DNA of 64,000 nucleotides from Lachnospiraceae bacterium (GTDB lineage Bacteria; Bacillota; Clostridia; Lachnospirales; Lachnospiraceae), in assembly GCA_017474455.1 (NCBI GenBank), contig JAFVHP010000044.1, positions 227,864 through 291,863 on the forward strand, in the 5' to 3' direction. Below, one piece after another: positions 51,917 through 61,473 of the stretch. The notes beneath the pieces are model-generated. The model was not told where the DNA came from. It searched no databases and saw only the letters and a list, made by a program, of their open reading frames with translations. The position numbers and the translations under genes were made by a program. Each line of letters opens with the position of its first letter. Positions within the stretch are counted from its first letter, which is position 1.

Positions 51917-52762
51917 TCAGAACTTCTCCTTCAGCCATTCGGCGCTCACTTCCAGGCTCCGGACCGGGTCTTTATCGATCCAGTTCCTGTGGCTTTCCAG
52001 CACTAGGGCTTCGATGCTGTTCGCAGCGGCGATCTCCGCCAGCCCGTCGAGGTCCATATTGCCGGTGCCGAGCTCCATACTGTCTGCCTTCAGGATCGGC
52101 GTCATGGCAGGACCTGTCTGCCGTGTGCCCCGGTCGGTCACGTGCCAGAGCTTCATACGGCGGCCGAGGCGCCGCATCCAAGCCTTCGCGTCCGCACCTC
52201 CGTCCGTGAACCAGTAGCTGTCAAATTCAAAATTAACGTACCGCTCATCCGTATCGGAGAGCAGAATATCCATTGCGCGAAGGCCGGTTTTCACCTGCAT
52301 AAGCTCCACGTTGTGGTTGTGGTAAAGAAGTCGTATTCCCTGCTGCTGCAGCGCTTCGCCGGCCGCGTTCAGTCGCTGTGCCAGCGTCCGTACTGTAGAT
52401 TCATCGGAATAGTCGAAACGATACATGCCGGTGATGACCACCGTATCCGTACCGAAACTTTTCGCTTCTGCCGCTACAGCATCCGCTTCCCGCTCGAGGG
52501 AGCCGAGGTCGGCGTGCAGGCTGACGACGGTCAGGCCGCTCTCCGTAAGGAGCGCGTGCCAGTCGAGCTTCCCGCCGTTTCCCGTCGGCATCCCGGCTGC
52601 GCGCGTCATCATGCGCACCATCAGGGATGAAGGGTGGATCATGAAACGGTTGAGTTCAAGGCCGTCGTATCCGGCGGCCTTTACGCTCTGCAATACTGCG
52701 CGGGCTTTGGCCTCGGTCGAGGTCACGGAGCCCAGCATGATCTGCTGTACATATGTCTTCAT
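51917..52762 (-). CDS. Sugar phosphate isomerase/epimerase-family TIM barrel
   Basis: A 281-residue xylose-isomerase-like barrel. Metal-site residues are visible as LLYHNHNVEL (Glu), NFEFDSYW (Asp), KLWHVTDRG (His) and ALVLESH (Glu). Such proteins isomerise or epimerise sugars, dehydrate keto-sugars, or work with keto-glycosides. It is not close to the two deglycosidase alpha subunits. Overlaps the GH2 stop by 4 bp and precedes GH78 by 1 bp, so it is part of the glycoside pathway. Confidence 0.82.
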   Translation of the reverse strand: MKTYVQQIMLGSVTSTEAKARAVLQSVKAAGYDGLELNRFMIHPSSLMVRMMTRAAGMPTGNGGKLDWHALLTESGLTVVSLHADLGSLEREADAVAAEAKSFGTDTVVITGMYRFDYSDESTVRTLAQRLNAAGEALQQQGIRLLYHNHNVELMQVKTGLRAMDILLSDTDERYVNFEFDSYWFTDGGADAKAWMRRLGRRMKLWHVTDRGTRQTGPAMTPILKADSMELGTGNMDLDGLAEIAAANSIEALVLESHRNWIDKDPVRSLEVSAEWLKEKF

Positions 52763-54945
52763 TTCTTTATACCCTGCAGCACACGGTTGAGCTGCCTGAT
52801 GGACTGTTCGTCAGCGCCTCCCTGCTGCAGCAGGCTCAGCATGGTCATGCGACCCATCATGCGCTGCAGCGCGGGGTTGTCCTTGACTGCGTCCGCTACG
52901 TCGCCGCGCTCGGAAGCGCCTTTGGCCATCATCGCTTTGACGATCGGGCCTGCCTCCGGATGGGCACTGATCTCGCCCAGTGTATCGTTCACGGAGAAAC
53001 ACGACGGATCGGTCTCGTCCGCATCGAACCAGTTGGTAACGGCGGTCAGCGCTTTATTGAAGATATAGCTCTCGTCAGGCTCCGTGACATGCCGGATCAC
53101 CATGCTGTCGCTGCAGCCGCCGGCTTCGGCGCGGATCATGTGCTCTCCCTGCAGCGGGATCTCGAAGCGGAAGACGGTCTTTCCGGACTGCGTTCCGAAC
53201 AGCGTCCCGTCGACGTAGAGCCGGACTTCCGTCTGATTGGAATAGACTTTGATCTCCGTCCTGTCCTCGCAGCGGTTCTCATAACGCTTGCCGCACAGAT
53301 GCACGAAAGGCTCCATCCGGTTCCAGGCCGCCTTATACAGATAGAATGCGTCTTTCCTGAGGCTCCGGTCAAAGGTCACGAGACCCTTCTGATTTTCGCC
53401 GTGCTTGCCGCCCTCGTCACGTCCGTCCGCCGCGAAGTCGAACAGGTTCCAGACGTGGGTCGCCCAAAGGTAGGGTCTCGCTTCTATCAGGGCGAGCATG
53501 TGTTCGTGGTAAAGCGCCTGGAATTCTTCGGTATAATCGCCCTTCACCGGGTGGGAAGAATGATAGGCCGGGTTGGCGTCGGCGCCGTACTCGGAGAAGC
53601 CGATCACGCGGTCCGGATACTTTGTATGGTACTCGTCGAAGAACTCGTCCGTCTGCTCCATCTCGCCGAGATACCAGCCGAAATACAGGTTGTAGCTGTT
53701 GATGTCCGGGATCTCCAGGATGGGGCTGTCGGTCTCGAGCATGAAGACGTCCGCCATGGTAGTGAGCCTGGTGGGGTCCATGCGGTGGCAGAGGTCGTTC
53801 AGCGCCCGATGGTTTTCCAGCAGTTCTTCATTGACCGCGCTCGCTGCCGTGATCTCGTTGGAAAGCCCCCACACAGCGATGGACGGATGGTTATAGCACT
53901 GGGTGATCAGCTCGCGCATCTGGTCCAGCGTGTTCTGCCGCCCGTTTGACATATGCATCGTGATGTACGGGATCTCCGCCCATACGACGATGCCGTTTTC
54001 GTCGCAGAGGTCATAGAATTCCTGCGCATGCTGGTAATGCGCGAGGCGCAGCGTGTTCGCGCCGATCTCACGGATGATTGCCATGTCGGCTTTGTGGTCT
54101 TCAATGCAGAGCGCGTTGCCCTTACCCTTCAGGTCCTGGTGACGGCTCACGCCCCGGAGCGGATAACTGCGGCCGTTGAGGAAGAACCCCTTCTCCGGAT
54201 CGCAGGCGAAAACGCGGCAGCCAAAGCGCACGGATACTGTATCGCCTGAAGTAAGCTGTGCCGTCGCGGTATAGAGATACGGATCGTCCACGCCGTCCCA
54301 AAGGTGCACATTCTCGATCACGAACTCTGCCGTGTGCTCGACGGTCTTCGTCTCTCCATTGACTGTGATGTCGACGGAACCCGCGTTATGCCATGTCTCG
54401 ACGGTGACGGTCGCGCTCTTCTTCTCGAGATCGACAACGGGCGTGACTTTGATGCCCAGTGTGCCGTCCTTAAGGAGCTCGAAATGCTGCTCCGGCACCG
54501 AGATCAGATTAACGCTCCGGTACAGGCCGCCGTAGAAGGTGAAGTCCGCTTTCTGGGGATATACATGATCATTGTTCCCGTTATCCAGGCAGAGGGCAAG
54601 CGTGTTTTTTTCTTTCAGACAGCCGCTCAGTTCCACGCGGAAGGTCGAATAGCCGCCTTCGTGATGACAAAGCCGTTCACCGTTTAAATACACGTCGCAG
54701 GTATGCGCGGCGCCGTTGATCTCAAGAAACGTGCGCTCACCTTCACATTCCGCTGCCGCGAGCTGCCGGATGTACCAGCAGCTCCCGCGGTGATAGTCAT
54801 TGCCGCCGTCCTGTCCGTCCACGGCATTCCAGGTATGCGGCAGGGTGACTTCCTCACCCTGCTCTGCATATTGCAGCGCGGTCTCTAAGGAAAAGTCAGC
54901 CTTCTGAAAGCGCCATCCTTTGCTTAATTCTGTGATCTTACGCAT
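52759..54945 (-). CDS. GH2-family beta-galactosidase/beta-glycosidase
   Basis: A 728-residue retaining glycosidase: sugar-binding domain (about 1-160), immunoglobulin-like domain (160-245), TIM barrel (250-560). Acid/base is E364 in VWGLSNEI, nucleophile E452 in GFSEYGADANP. The remaining C-terminus includes a further beta domain and ends in a helical tail. Cytoplasmic. Could be galactosidase or glucuronidase; beta-galactosidase-like sequence around ANTLRLAHYQHAQEFYDLCD favours the former. Start overlaps the transporter stop by 8 bp. Confidence 0.9.
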   Translation of the reverse strand: MRKITELSKGWRFQKADFSLETALQYAEQGEEVTLPHTWNAVDGQDGGNDYHRGSCWYIRQLAAAECEGERTFLEINGAAHTCDVYLNGERLCHHEGGYSTFRVELSGCLKEKNTLALCLDNGNNDHVYPQKADFTFYGGLYRSVNLISVPEQHFELLKDGTLGIKVTPVVDLEKKSATVTVETWHNAGSVDITVNGETKTVEHTAEFVIENVHLWDGVDDPYLYTATAQLTSGDTVSVRFGCRVFACDPEKGFFLNGRSYPLRGVSRHQDLKGKGNALCIEDHKADMAIIREIGANTLRLAHYQHAQEFYDLCDENGIVVWAEIPYITMHMSNGRQNTLDQMRELITQCYNHPSIAVWGLSNEITAASAVNEELLENHRALNDLCHRMDPTRLTTMADVFMLETDSPILEIPDINSYNLYFGWYLGEMEQTDEFFDEYHTKYPDRVIGFSEYGADANPAYHSSHPVKGDYTEEFQALYHEHMLALIEARPYLWATHVWNLFDFAADGRDEGGKHGENQKGLVTFDRSLRKDAFYLYKAAWNRMEPFVHLCGKRYENRCEDRTEIKVYSNQTEVRLYVDGTLFGTQSGKTVFRFEIPLQGEHMIRAEAGGCSDSMVIRHVTEPDESYIFNKALTAVTNWFDADETDPSCFSVNDTLGEISAHPEAGPIVKAMMAKGASERGDVADAVKDNPALQRMMGRMTMLSLLQQGGADEQSIRQLNRVLQGIKK

Positions 54946-56455
54946 TCTGCGGATCTCCTTTATGCAGTTCTTCTTCGAACAGTTCGCGCTGCGCGGCAGC
55001 CTTCCTGTCCTCGATACGCTTCTGGACTTCTACCATTTCCACGCGGCCGAGCCTGCATCTGCGCATCGCGAGCAGCGTACAGATAAAGCCGATGACCGCA
55101 AGGCCATATCGCAGGAACATGGTCATCCAGAATACGCCGGGGGTCTGCGGGTCATCCGGCTGCGGCATGGTCGCGGTGTAGCCGATCAGGGCGACGCAGC
55201 CCGTCGCGATGGCGGCGGAGAAGGAAGAAACGATCTTATCCACCAGGCTGTAGGTGCCGGTGACGACCGCGGGAATGTACTTGCCGCTGCGGTCCAGCTC
55301 AAAGTCGATGATGTCCGCCATGAAGCCGGTGTTAGCTGTGGTGATACACATCGCGAAGCCATTGACGCAGAAGGTCAGTACTACGAACAGGATCTTGAAG
55401 AGGAAGGACGAAGAGATCGCCGTTGTGCCGACTGTTCCGCGGGTGATGATAAAGAAGGCGATCATCACGATATTGGCAATGATGCTGAAGCGGGTCCATG
55501 TAACGATGGATTCCTTGTTGCCGTGCTTGCCGGCATAGCGCGCACCGATAATGGCAAAGATAATGGACGGGAACATGCCGATCATGCTGAGGATCGTAGC
55601 GAGGCCCATATTGCCGATCAGGATGCCGTTGAGCATGGTGCCGACAATGGAGGCGGAGGAAGCCTGCTGGGCGATCTTGTCGGAAGAAGCCGAAATGATG
55701 TAGCTCTGCAGGGGCTTATTGCGGACAAGGACATTTACCATGTCTTTGAATTTCAGGCGTTCGTGTTTGCCGATACCTTCGAAGTTCTCGGGCTTATCGT
55801 ACTCTGCTACGCCGATGGCGACAAGGACGACTCCGACGAAGGAGATGGCGACGCACAGCCAGCAGACAACATTCAGGAATTCCTGATTGAAATTGCCTCC
55901 CATCGCAGGCATGAGCTTCGTATAAACAATGATATTCAATGCCATCGGGGTGATGTAATTAAAGACGGTCTGCCAGACACCGACGGTCGGGCGCTGTTTA
56001 GGGTCGTTGGTGATCAGGGCGGGGATCGTCTGAGCGGTCATGTTCACCATGGTATAGCCGATGACGTAGAGCATGTAGCAGCCCAGGAAAACTGCGATGC
56101 CATGACCCTTGCTGGAGAAGAAATTGAACATGCACAGCAGGCCGGCGCACTGGACTGCCCAGCCGATGAACAGGAGCGGGCGGACCTTGCCGAAAGGTGT
56201 GTTGACCCGGTCATATACGAAGGCGAGCAGCGGGTCGGTGATCGCGTCGAAGATACGGGTGAAGGTCAGCAGGCCGCCGACTACGAGCGTTGCAATGCCG
56301 TAGCCAATGCTGGCCGAATAGCTGGCGAGGCCGATCAGGAAATAGACCGCCATGCCGTTAAAAGCATTGAATGCGACCAGAATGATCTGCCAGAGTTTGG
56401 CGCGGCGGTACTGCACGCCGTCAAGTTCGCTTTGGGTAAGTTTTTCCTTTGCCAT
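54938..56455 (-). CDS. GPH-family glycoside/cation symporter (MelB-like)
   Basis: A 505-residue transporter with about twelve transmembrane segments. The MelB-type signature appears as FTRIFDAITDPLLAFVYDRV (residues about 64-83) and in the KVRPLLFIGWAV loop. It imports glycosides by Na+ or H+ symport. As the first gene of a six-gene operon whose glycosidases have no signal peptides, it presumably brings in intact oligosaccharides or plant glycosides. Confidence 0.92.
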   Translation of the reverse strand: MAKEKLTQSELDGVQYRRAKLWQIILVAFNAFNGMAVYFLIGLASYSASIGYGIATLVVGGLLTFTRIFDAITDPLLAFVYDRVNTPFGKVRPLLFIGWAVQCAGLLCMFNFFSSKGHGIAVFLGCYMLYVIGYTMVNMTAQTIPALITNDPKQRPTVGVWQTVFNYITPMALNIIVYTKLMPAMGGNFNQEFLNVVCWLCVAISFVGVVLVAIGVAEYDKPENFEGIGKHERLKFKDMVNVLVRNKPLQSYIISASSDKIAQQASSASIVGTMLNGILIGNMGLATILSMIGMFPSIIFAIIGARYAGKHGNKESIVTWTRFSIIANIVMIAFFIITRGTVGTTAISSSFLFKILFVVLTFCVNGFAMCITTANTGFMADIIDFELDRSGKYIPAVVTGTYSLVDKIVSSFSAAIATGCVALIGYTATMPQPDDPQTPGVFWMTMFLRYGLAVIGFICTLLAMRRCRLGRVEMVEVQKRIEDRKAAAQRELFEEELHKGDPQNA

Positions 56456-56476
56456 TGTAGTTTCTCCCTTTTATCA

Positions 56477-56505
56477 ATTATAAGTTTCTGCCACAGCAGC
56501 TAATA
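56477..56505 (-). promoter_or_regulatory. Activator-type promoter of the glycosidase operon
   Basis: On the minus strand a perfect TATAAT (56477-56482) lies 22 bases before the symporter ATG, but the -35 position (TATTAG, 56500-56505) is far from consensus. Good -10 with poor -35 fits activation by the divergent AraC regulator. The remaining 195-bp gap holds no gene. Confidence 0.55.
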
Positions 56506-56650
56506 CTGCATCACAGGCTGCACTTTAAATTGTAGGGAGAGCACATAATACGGTAAATCTACTCATTCCGGAAAAGTTACACTGATTCAGGATGTTTTGG
56601 AACCGCGCTGTGTCTGCTGTGCTAAAATGGAAAAAAGGAGGCAAACCGGC

Positions 56651-57997
56651 ATGGAATACGAGCAGGCGACGCATGCGGAGCAGAATCTGCTGCTCCTGGA
56701 ATCTGCGATCCCCTCTGACGAAAGATTCTATATATGGTGTTTCGGGAGTGACGGAAAGTACATTGATTCGTCCTGCCCGGAGACAGATCGCCCGCTGCTG
56801 GAAAAAGCCTTCCGCCTCTTCGGCGGAATCGACCGCGCGCTGGCCTATGCCGCTGCCGGCAAGACCGCGCCGCTGCTCATCGGTTCGCCGATCGGGATGC
56901 AGTGGACGGTGACCTTCGAAACAGAGCGCGGGTACAGTCTGGTCTTCGTGATGGGCCCGGCCTTCTTCCATCCGCCGGTGGAGGACCAGCTCCGCGCGGC
57001 GCTCCGCCCATACCGGGACACGCTCGAAAATGCGCGGTGGTGCAGCACTCTCCTGGATTCCCTGCCGGATCTCCCTGTGATCCCGTTCGCTATCTTTGCC
57101 CGTTACGTCATCATGACCCACAACATGCTGACGCGGCAGAATCTGACAGTCAGTGCGCTGTATACGGAGCAGGGGGCGACGAAGGAGAAGGAGAACGCCG
57201 CGGCTTTCTCATTGAATACATCTGCCGCGGTAGCAGACGCCGGGCATGTGGACACAGCAGCCGATCCCGCAGCCGAAGCTGCTCCGGCGGCACAGCTCCG
57301 CGACCGTACGAAGGTCTACCTGGCTGAACGCGCCATGCTCCGGATGGTGCGGAATGGCGATATTAATTATCACAACGCGCTGACACGAAGCAGCAGCATG
57401 AGCCCCGGTGTCGGTGTGCAGGGAAAAGAGCCGCTGCAGCAGTCGCGCATCAGTGTCATTGTTTTCACGACGCTGGTCTGCCGGGCGGCCATGGAGGGCG
57501 GCCTCAGCCCTGAGATCGCCTATGCGCTTGGTGATTCCTACATCGAATCCGCCACACGGAGCAATGATGTGGGCGAACTGTCCGCTCTGGCCGCCACCAT
57601 GTATCACGACTTTATCTACCGTGTCCATCACCTGCATGTGAATCCGGACTGCAGTCCGGCCGTTCAGAAGTGCTGTGACTATATCGAACTGAGTCTGGAC
57701 AGGCGGGTCCGGATCGCCGATCTGGCTGCGCTGACCGGCTATACGGAATACTATCTGACGGAAAAATTCAAAAAAGAGACCGGTATGCCGCTCTTCCTCT
57801 ACATCCGCAAAGCCAAGATCGAACGCGCAAAAGTATTACTGGAATCAACAGACCTGTCTGTACGGCAGATCGCCGAGCAGCTGGCTTTTAATACGCAGAA
57901 CTATTTCATCAAATGCTTCCATGGGATCACCGGCTGTACGCCCGCACAGTATCGGAGAAAGTTTTCCAGTGGGCAGAAACCGCGGAATGGTCTATAA
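56651..57997 (+). CDS. AraC-family activator of the glycosidase operon
   Basis: A 448-residue regulator. A long sensor region (1-330) with an Ala-rich insert at about 195-225 (TSAAVADAGH, DPAAEAAPAAQ) precedes the AraC DNA-binding domain at about 343-440 (VRIADLAALTGYTEYYLTEK; VRQIAEQLAFNTQNYFIKCF). ATG at 56651 has AAGGAGG 9 bases before it. Divergent from the symporter gene, so it very likely activates that operon in response to the incoming glycoside or a product. Confidence 0.9.
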   Translation: MEYEQATHAEQNLLLLESAIPSDERFYIWCFGSDGKYIDSSCPETDRPLLEKAFRLFGGIDRALAYAAAGKTAPLLIGSPIGMQWTVTFETERGYSLVFVMGPAFFHPPVEDQLRAALRPYRDTLENARWCSTLLDSLPDLPVIPFAIFARYVIMTHNMLTRQNLTVSALYTEQGATKEKENAAAFSLNTSAAVADAGHVDTAADPAAEAAPAAQLRDRTKVYLAERAMLRMVRNGDINYHNALTRSSSMSPGVGVQGKEPLQQSRISVIVFTTLVCRAAMEGGLSPEIAYALGDSYIESATRSNDVGELSALAATMYHDFIYRVHHLHVNPDCSPAVQKCCDYIELSLDRRVRIADLAALTGYTEYYLTEKFKKETGMPLFLYIRKAKIERAKVLLESTDLSVRQIAEQLAFNTQNYFIKCFHGITGCTPAQYRRKFSSGQKPRNGL

Positions 57998-58101
57998 TGC
58001 GGGTGACCCGCAAACCAGAAAGCTGGTGCGTGGAAGGCTGTGCTTTGCACCGCAGGCACCGCGCCGTATCCGGCAGACAAAATGATGAGGAGTGATGAAT
58101 T

Positions 58102-58725
58102 ATGAAGAAACGTATAGCACTGATCGCTGCTGTGATCCTTGCCGTATCCGCCCTGTCGGCATGCACCGCCCCGGCTGCAGGTAATGCCGGCAGCGCTGAC
58201 ACTGCCGCTTCTGAAGCTGCTGTCGAAGCAGTAACGGAAGAGGCTGCGGAAGCCGTAACAGAAGCTGCTGAAGAAGTAACGGAAGAAGCGGCGGAAACCG
58301 TAACGACAGACGTCCCGAAGAGTGAGCAGACCGGGACCGCCGGCAGCAACATTCCCCTGAAGGATAACCTGGAAGGGGCAAAGGACCTGATCGTCGCTGC
58401 CCTGCAGGCAAAGATAGCCGAAGCGTACGGTGACAAGGTCGATGACGCCGTGATCACCATTGATAAAGTCTACTCGACAGAAGATGAGCAGGCTTTCGAG
58501 CCTGTCGGCTCCATGGGCCTCGGAATGAATGAGGTCGCCTTCGAAGCCACCATGGACCTGCATCCGGCGGAAGGTGCTGATTACAACGAACTGCTGATCC
58601 CGAACGGTGAGTATGATGAAGAATCCGGCTGGGTCAAAAATGTTATGCGGCTCGGCGTCCTGAGAAGGAATCCGGATTCCGACGATCCGAAATATATCAT
58701 CACGGATTTCGGCACCGGCTGGTAA
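58102..58725 (+). CDS. Small lipoprotein of unknown function
   Basis: A 207-residue exported lipoprotein: signal peptide with lipobox LSAC (Cys21), an acidic low-complexity linker (EAVTEEAAEAVTEAAEEV...) at about 37-70, then a 130-residue globular part (LKDNLEGAKDLIVAALQAKI; SMGLGMNEVAFEATMDLHPA; DDPKYIITDFGTGW). I do not recognise the domain. Expressed alone between a ribosome site (GAGGAG) and a strong terminator. Confidence 0.8.
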   Translation: MKKRIALIAAVILAVSALSACTAPAAGNAGSADTAASEAAVEAVTEEAAEAVTEAAEEVTEEAAETVTTDVPKSEQTGTAGSNIPLKDNLEGAKDLIVAALQAKIAEAYGDKVDDAVITIDKVYSTEDEQAFEPVGSMGLGMNEVAFEATMDLHPAEGADYNELLIPNGEYDEESGWVKNVMRLGVLRRNPDSDDPKYIITDFGTGW

Positions 58726-58737
58726 TACCGAAAAAAC

Positions 58738-58775
58738 GGAAGGATGCGTCACCGCACGCATCCTTCCTTGTTTTT
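58738..58775 (+). terminator. Strong terminator of the lipoprotein gene
   Basis: GGAAGGATGCGT (58738-58749) pairs with ACGCATCCTTCC (58756-58767) around a 6-base loop, followed by TTGTTTTTTT. An A-run on the left side gives some activity for the convergent gene as well. Confidence 0.93.
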
Positions 58776-58783
58776 TTAACTTT

Positions 58784-59725
58784 TCACCTGCTTATTTCCT
58801 CATCCAGTTCATTCAGGAACGCCTCCAGGAAAGCATGTCTTTTTGCCGCAAGCTGCTTTGCCGTCTCTGTGTTCATCATATCCCGGAGAAGGAGAAGTTT
58901 ATCATGGAAATGCCGGACCGAATCCTGCAGCGGACGACCGTGCTCCCCTCCATAGGCAAACGTCCGGGCTATGCCAACGGCCCCCATCGCGTCCAGCCGG
59001 TCTGCATCCTGCACGATCTTTCCTTCCAGGGTATCCGGGATTTTTCCCCGGTTCCGGCTGAAGGAAACGGAATCGATGCACTGACAGATCTTTTCGGCCT
59101 GGTCCGATGATACCCGGCCCTTTAGAAAACGCCGCGCGTTTTCATTATCTTCCGTATGGAACAGCTTGTGGTCATCCGCGTCGTGCAGAAGCGCCGCAAG
59201 CGTCACGGTCAGCCTGTCGCATTCCGGTTCTTTTTCAGCGATCAGCATAGCGTACCGGTATACCCGGAGCGTATGCTCCGCATCATGTCCGCCGGCGTTA
59301 TCCCTAAAAAGGCCGGTGATATAGGTGACTGCCTGATCCGCAAGAAGGTTTAACTCTTTTTCAAAGAACGCTTTTTTCAGCAGCGCGTATTCCGCGTCAC
59401 TGCAGACCTCCCGGCACTTCGGTTCAAAAGACCTGGTCACTTCAAAGCACTCCCTGATGTTTTCGCAGGGGTATTCCAGACAGGAAGAACACGCTTTGAT
59501 CCCTTTTTCCGCACAGCATTTGACCACATGATACCGGCACCAGTTTTCCGGTTTACATCCGGAACAGGATATTTCCTCATTGGAAACGATATGATCCCTG
59601 TATCCGATCTTCATCCACAGCACAGCTGTCCGGTGCAGTTCTTCTTCTGATTTCTCATAGGGATGTGCCGTATATCTCGGGCATGCCGAGCAGTCATTAC
59701 CGCACGCTGCCAGTATTCTGTCCAT
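58784..59725 (-). CDS. DUF3795 Cys-rich domain fused to an HD phosphohydrolase domain
   Basis: A 313-residue two-domain protein. Residues 1-105 match DUF3795: MDRILAACGNDCSACPRYTA, CSGCKPENWCRYHVVKCCAE, ACSSCLEYPCENI, with about twelve cysteines likely binding metal. Residues about 125-310 are an HD domain of the YedJ type: GHDAEHTLRVYRYAMLI, LAALLHDADDHKLF, IVQDADRLDAMGAVGIARTF. The fusion suggests a metal- or redox-sensing phosphohydrolase; no substrate is known. Single gene. Confidence 0.85.
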   Translation of the reverse strand: MDRILAACGNDCSACPRYTAHPYEKSEEELHRTAVLWMKIGYRDHIVSNEEISCSGCKPENWCRYHVVKCCAEKGIKACSSCLEYPCENIRECFEVTRSFEPKCREVCSDAEYALLKKAFFEKELNLLADQAVTYITGLFRDNAGGHDAEHTLRVYRYAMLIAEKEPECDRLTVTLAALLHDADDHKLFHTEDNENARRFLKGRVSSDQAEKICQCIDSVSFSRNRGKIPDTLEGKIVQDADRLDAMGAVGIARTFAYGGEHGRPLQDSVRHFHDKLLLLRDMMNTETAKQLAAKRHAFLEAFLNELDEEISR

Positions 59726-59827
59726 TTCTGTCCTCCTTTGTGCTTCCGCGCTGCCGCTTGGGCCATCATCGCCCTTATTTCATTCATCTTATCATACTGC
59801 GGCGCTATCCAAATCCGGATGTGAAAT

Positions 59828-59859
59828 GCATTGACACAGGCAATGCTATTGCTGATTAT
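59828..59859 (+). promoter_or_regulatory. Promoter of the GH32 gene with overlapping inverted repeat
   Basis: TTGACA (59831-59836) and GATTAT (59854-59859) are 17 bases apart. GCATTG (59828-59833) and CAATGC (59841-59846) form an inverted repeat across the -35 box, a likely operator. No regulator gene adjoins. Confidence 0.5.
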
Positions 59860-59911
59860 AGAATCATAAGTGCATCCCGATCGTACAGCAAATGAAAGGA
59901 AGGTCTTAACC

Positions 59912-61393
59912 ATGAGGGAATGGACAAGAGAAGAAAAATACAGATATCTGAAGGACCCCCAGGAGCTTCTTGCCCTATATGAAAAGATAAGTAAGTCGCC
60001 CTACCGGCAGACTTTCCATAACCAGGCGGTCACCGGTCTGATGAACGATCCGAACGGCTTTGTGTGGCATGACAACCGCTGGCATCTGTTCTACCAGTGG
60101 TGTCCCTGGGGAGCGGTCCACGGCCTGAAGCACTGGTATCATATCGTATCCAAAGACCTTGTCACCTGGAAAAACCTCGGCGTCTGCCTTCTGCCCGACC
60201 AGGAAGGGGGATACGACAACCGCGGCGTTTACTCGGGCTCCGCCATGCCCATCGACGACAAGATCTACCTGTATTACACCGGCAATCACAGGGATCCGGA
60301 CTGGACAAGGCACGCGTATACCTGTCTGGCCAGGCTGGGTAAGGACGGGTGGCCGGAGAAATACCCGCTGCCGCTGTTCGGCTCCCATCCGGATTATACA
60401 GAACACCAGCGCGACCCCAAGATCATCCGGGTACCGGGCAGGGATCTGTACTATATGATCATCGGTGCGCAGACAAAGGACAACAGGGGCTGTGCCCTTG
60501 TCTATTCATCAGACGATCTGCAGCACGGCTGGACTTTTGCCGGAGAGCTCAAGGTCCCCGGATTCGAGAGCTTCGGCGATATGTGGGAATGCCCTTCCGT
60601 CGAGCATATCGGCGGCAGGGACGTACTGCTGCTCTGCCCGCAGCATCTGACCCTGCCGGGCCGCGGCGGTTCGCAGAACCATAACGGCTATATCATGGGC
60701 GAAATGGACTGGGATACGCTCTGCTTTACCCCCGACGGACAGTTCCATGTACTGGATTTCGGTTTTGATTCCTACGCGACAGCCTGCGCCAACAACCTGC
60801 AGGAAGAGGATAAGGCCGTCCTGATCGCGTGGATGGGCGTGCCGGACGTCAGTTATCCGACAGATGACGAAGACTGGGCCGGCTGCCTGACGCTTCCGAG
60901 AGAGCTTACAGTGCGCGGACGCAGACTGATCCAGAAACCCCTGCCGGAGCTTAAAAAACTCAGGGATGAAAAACTGCCGCTGACGAAAAACGAAGCCGGC
61001 TGCTTCGCCCTGCCCCGCGCGGCGGAGCTGGAACTGGACTGCAGGCCGGGCGACGTGAAGCTGGACCTGTTTACCGACGAAGCCGGCCGCGGCGGTATGG
61101 AGATCGCCTATTCCGACGAGAAGCATGAGATCACGGTAGACCGCAGCGGCATGCAGAACCGCTTTAACCTGTCGGAAGGCGAAACCAGGACCAGGCCGCT
61201 GGAAAACGGTCTCTCCCATATGCGGATCTTTATCGACAGCAGTTCTGTTGAGATCTTTGTCAACGACGGGGACGCAGTCTTTACCTCCCGTATCTTCCCA
61301 TCGGAGGAGGAACGGTACTGCAGGATCGAAGGAGACACTTTCGAAAGGATGTGGACACTGCTTCCGGCGGTAAAGGAACAGTTCCTGATATAG
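59912..61393 (+). CDS. GH32 beta-fructofuranosidase / sucrose-6-phosphate hydrolase
   Basis: A 493-residue GH32 enzyme. Nucleophile D46 in LMNDPNGF, transition-state stabiliser D168 in RDPK, acid/base E226 in WECPSV, and a C-terminal beta-sandwich (from about 375). It hydrolyses sucrose, sucrose-6-phosphate or small fructans in the cytoplasm. No transporter or PTS gene adjoins, so which form is used is open. ATG at 59912 follows AAGGAAGG. Confidence 0.92.
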   Translation: MREWTREEKYRYLKDPQELLALYEKISKSPYRQTFHNQAVTGLMNDPNGFVWHDNRWHLFYQWCPWGAVHGLKHWYHIVSKDLVTWKNLGVCLLPDQEGGYDNRGVYSGSAMPIDDKIYLYYTGNHRDPDWTRHAYTCLARLGKDGWPEKYPLPLFGSHPDYTEHQRDPKIIRVPGRDLYYMIIGAQTKDNRGCALVYSSDDLQHGWTFAGELKVPGFESFGDMWECPSVEHIGGRDVLLLCPQHLTLPGRGGSQNHNGYIMGEMDWDTLCFTPDGQFHVLDFGFDSYATACANNLQEEDKAVLIAWMGVPDVSYPTDDEDWAGCLTLPRELTVRGRRLIQKPLPELKKLRDEKLPLTKNEAGCFALPRAAELELDCRPGDVKLDLFTDEAGRGGMEIAYSDEKHEITVDRSGMQNRFNLSEGETRTRPLENGLSHMRIFIDSSSVEIFVNDGDAVFTSRIFPSEEERYCRIEGDTFERMWTLLPAVKEQFLI

Positions 61394-61473
61394 GAGGTAT
61401 ACTGGAGATATAATTTTCCGATACAGAATGAGATAAACCACTATTTGTTATTAACATCACTGGAGGGACTATC

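Noticed and set aside
54920-56503. 527-codon plus-strand frame opposite the symporter, rich in Asp/His/Arg
   Set aside because: Its charged sequence is what a hydrophobic membrane protein gives when read on the other strand.
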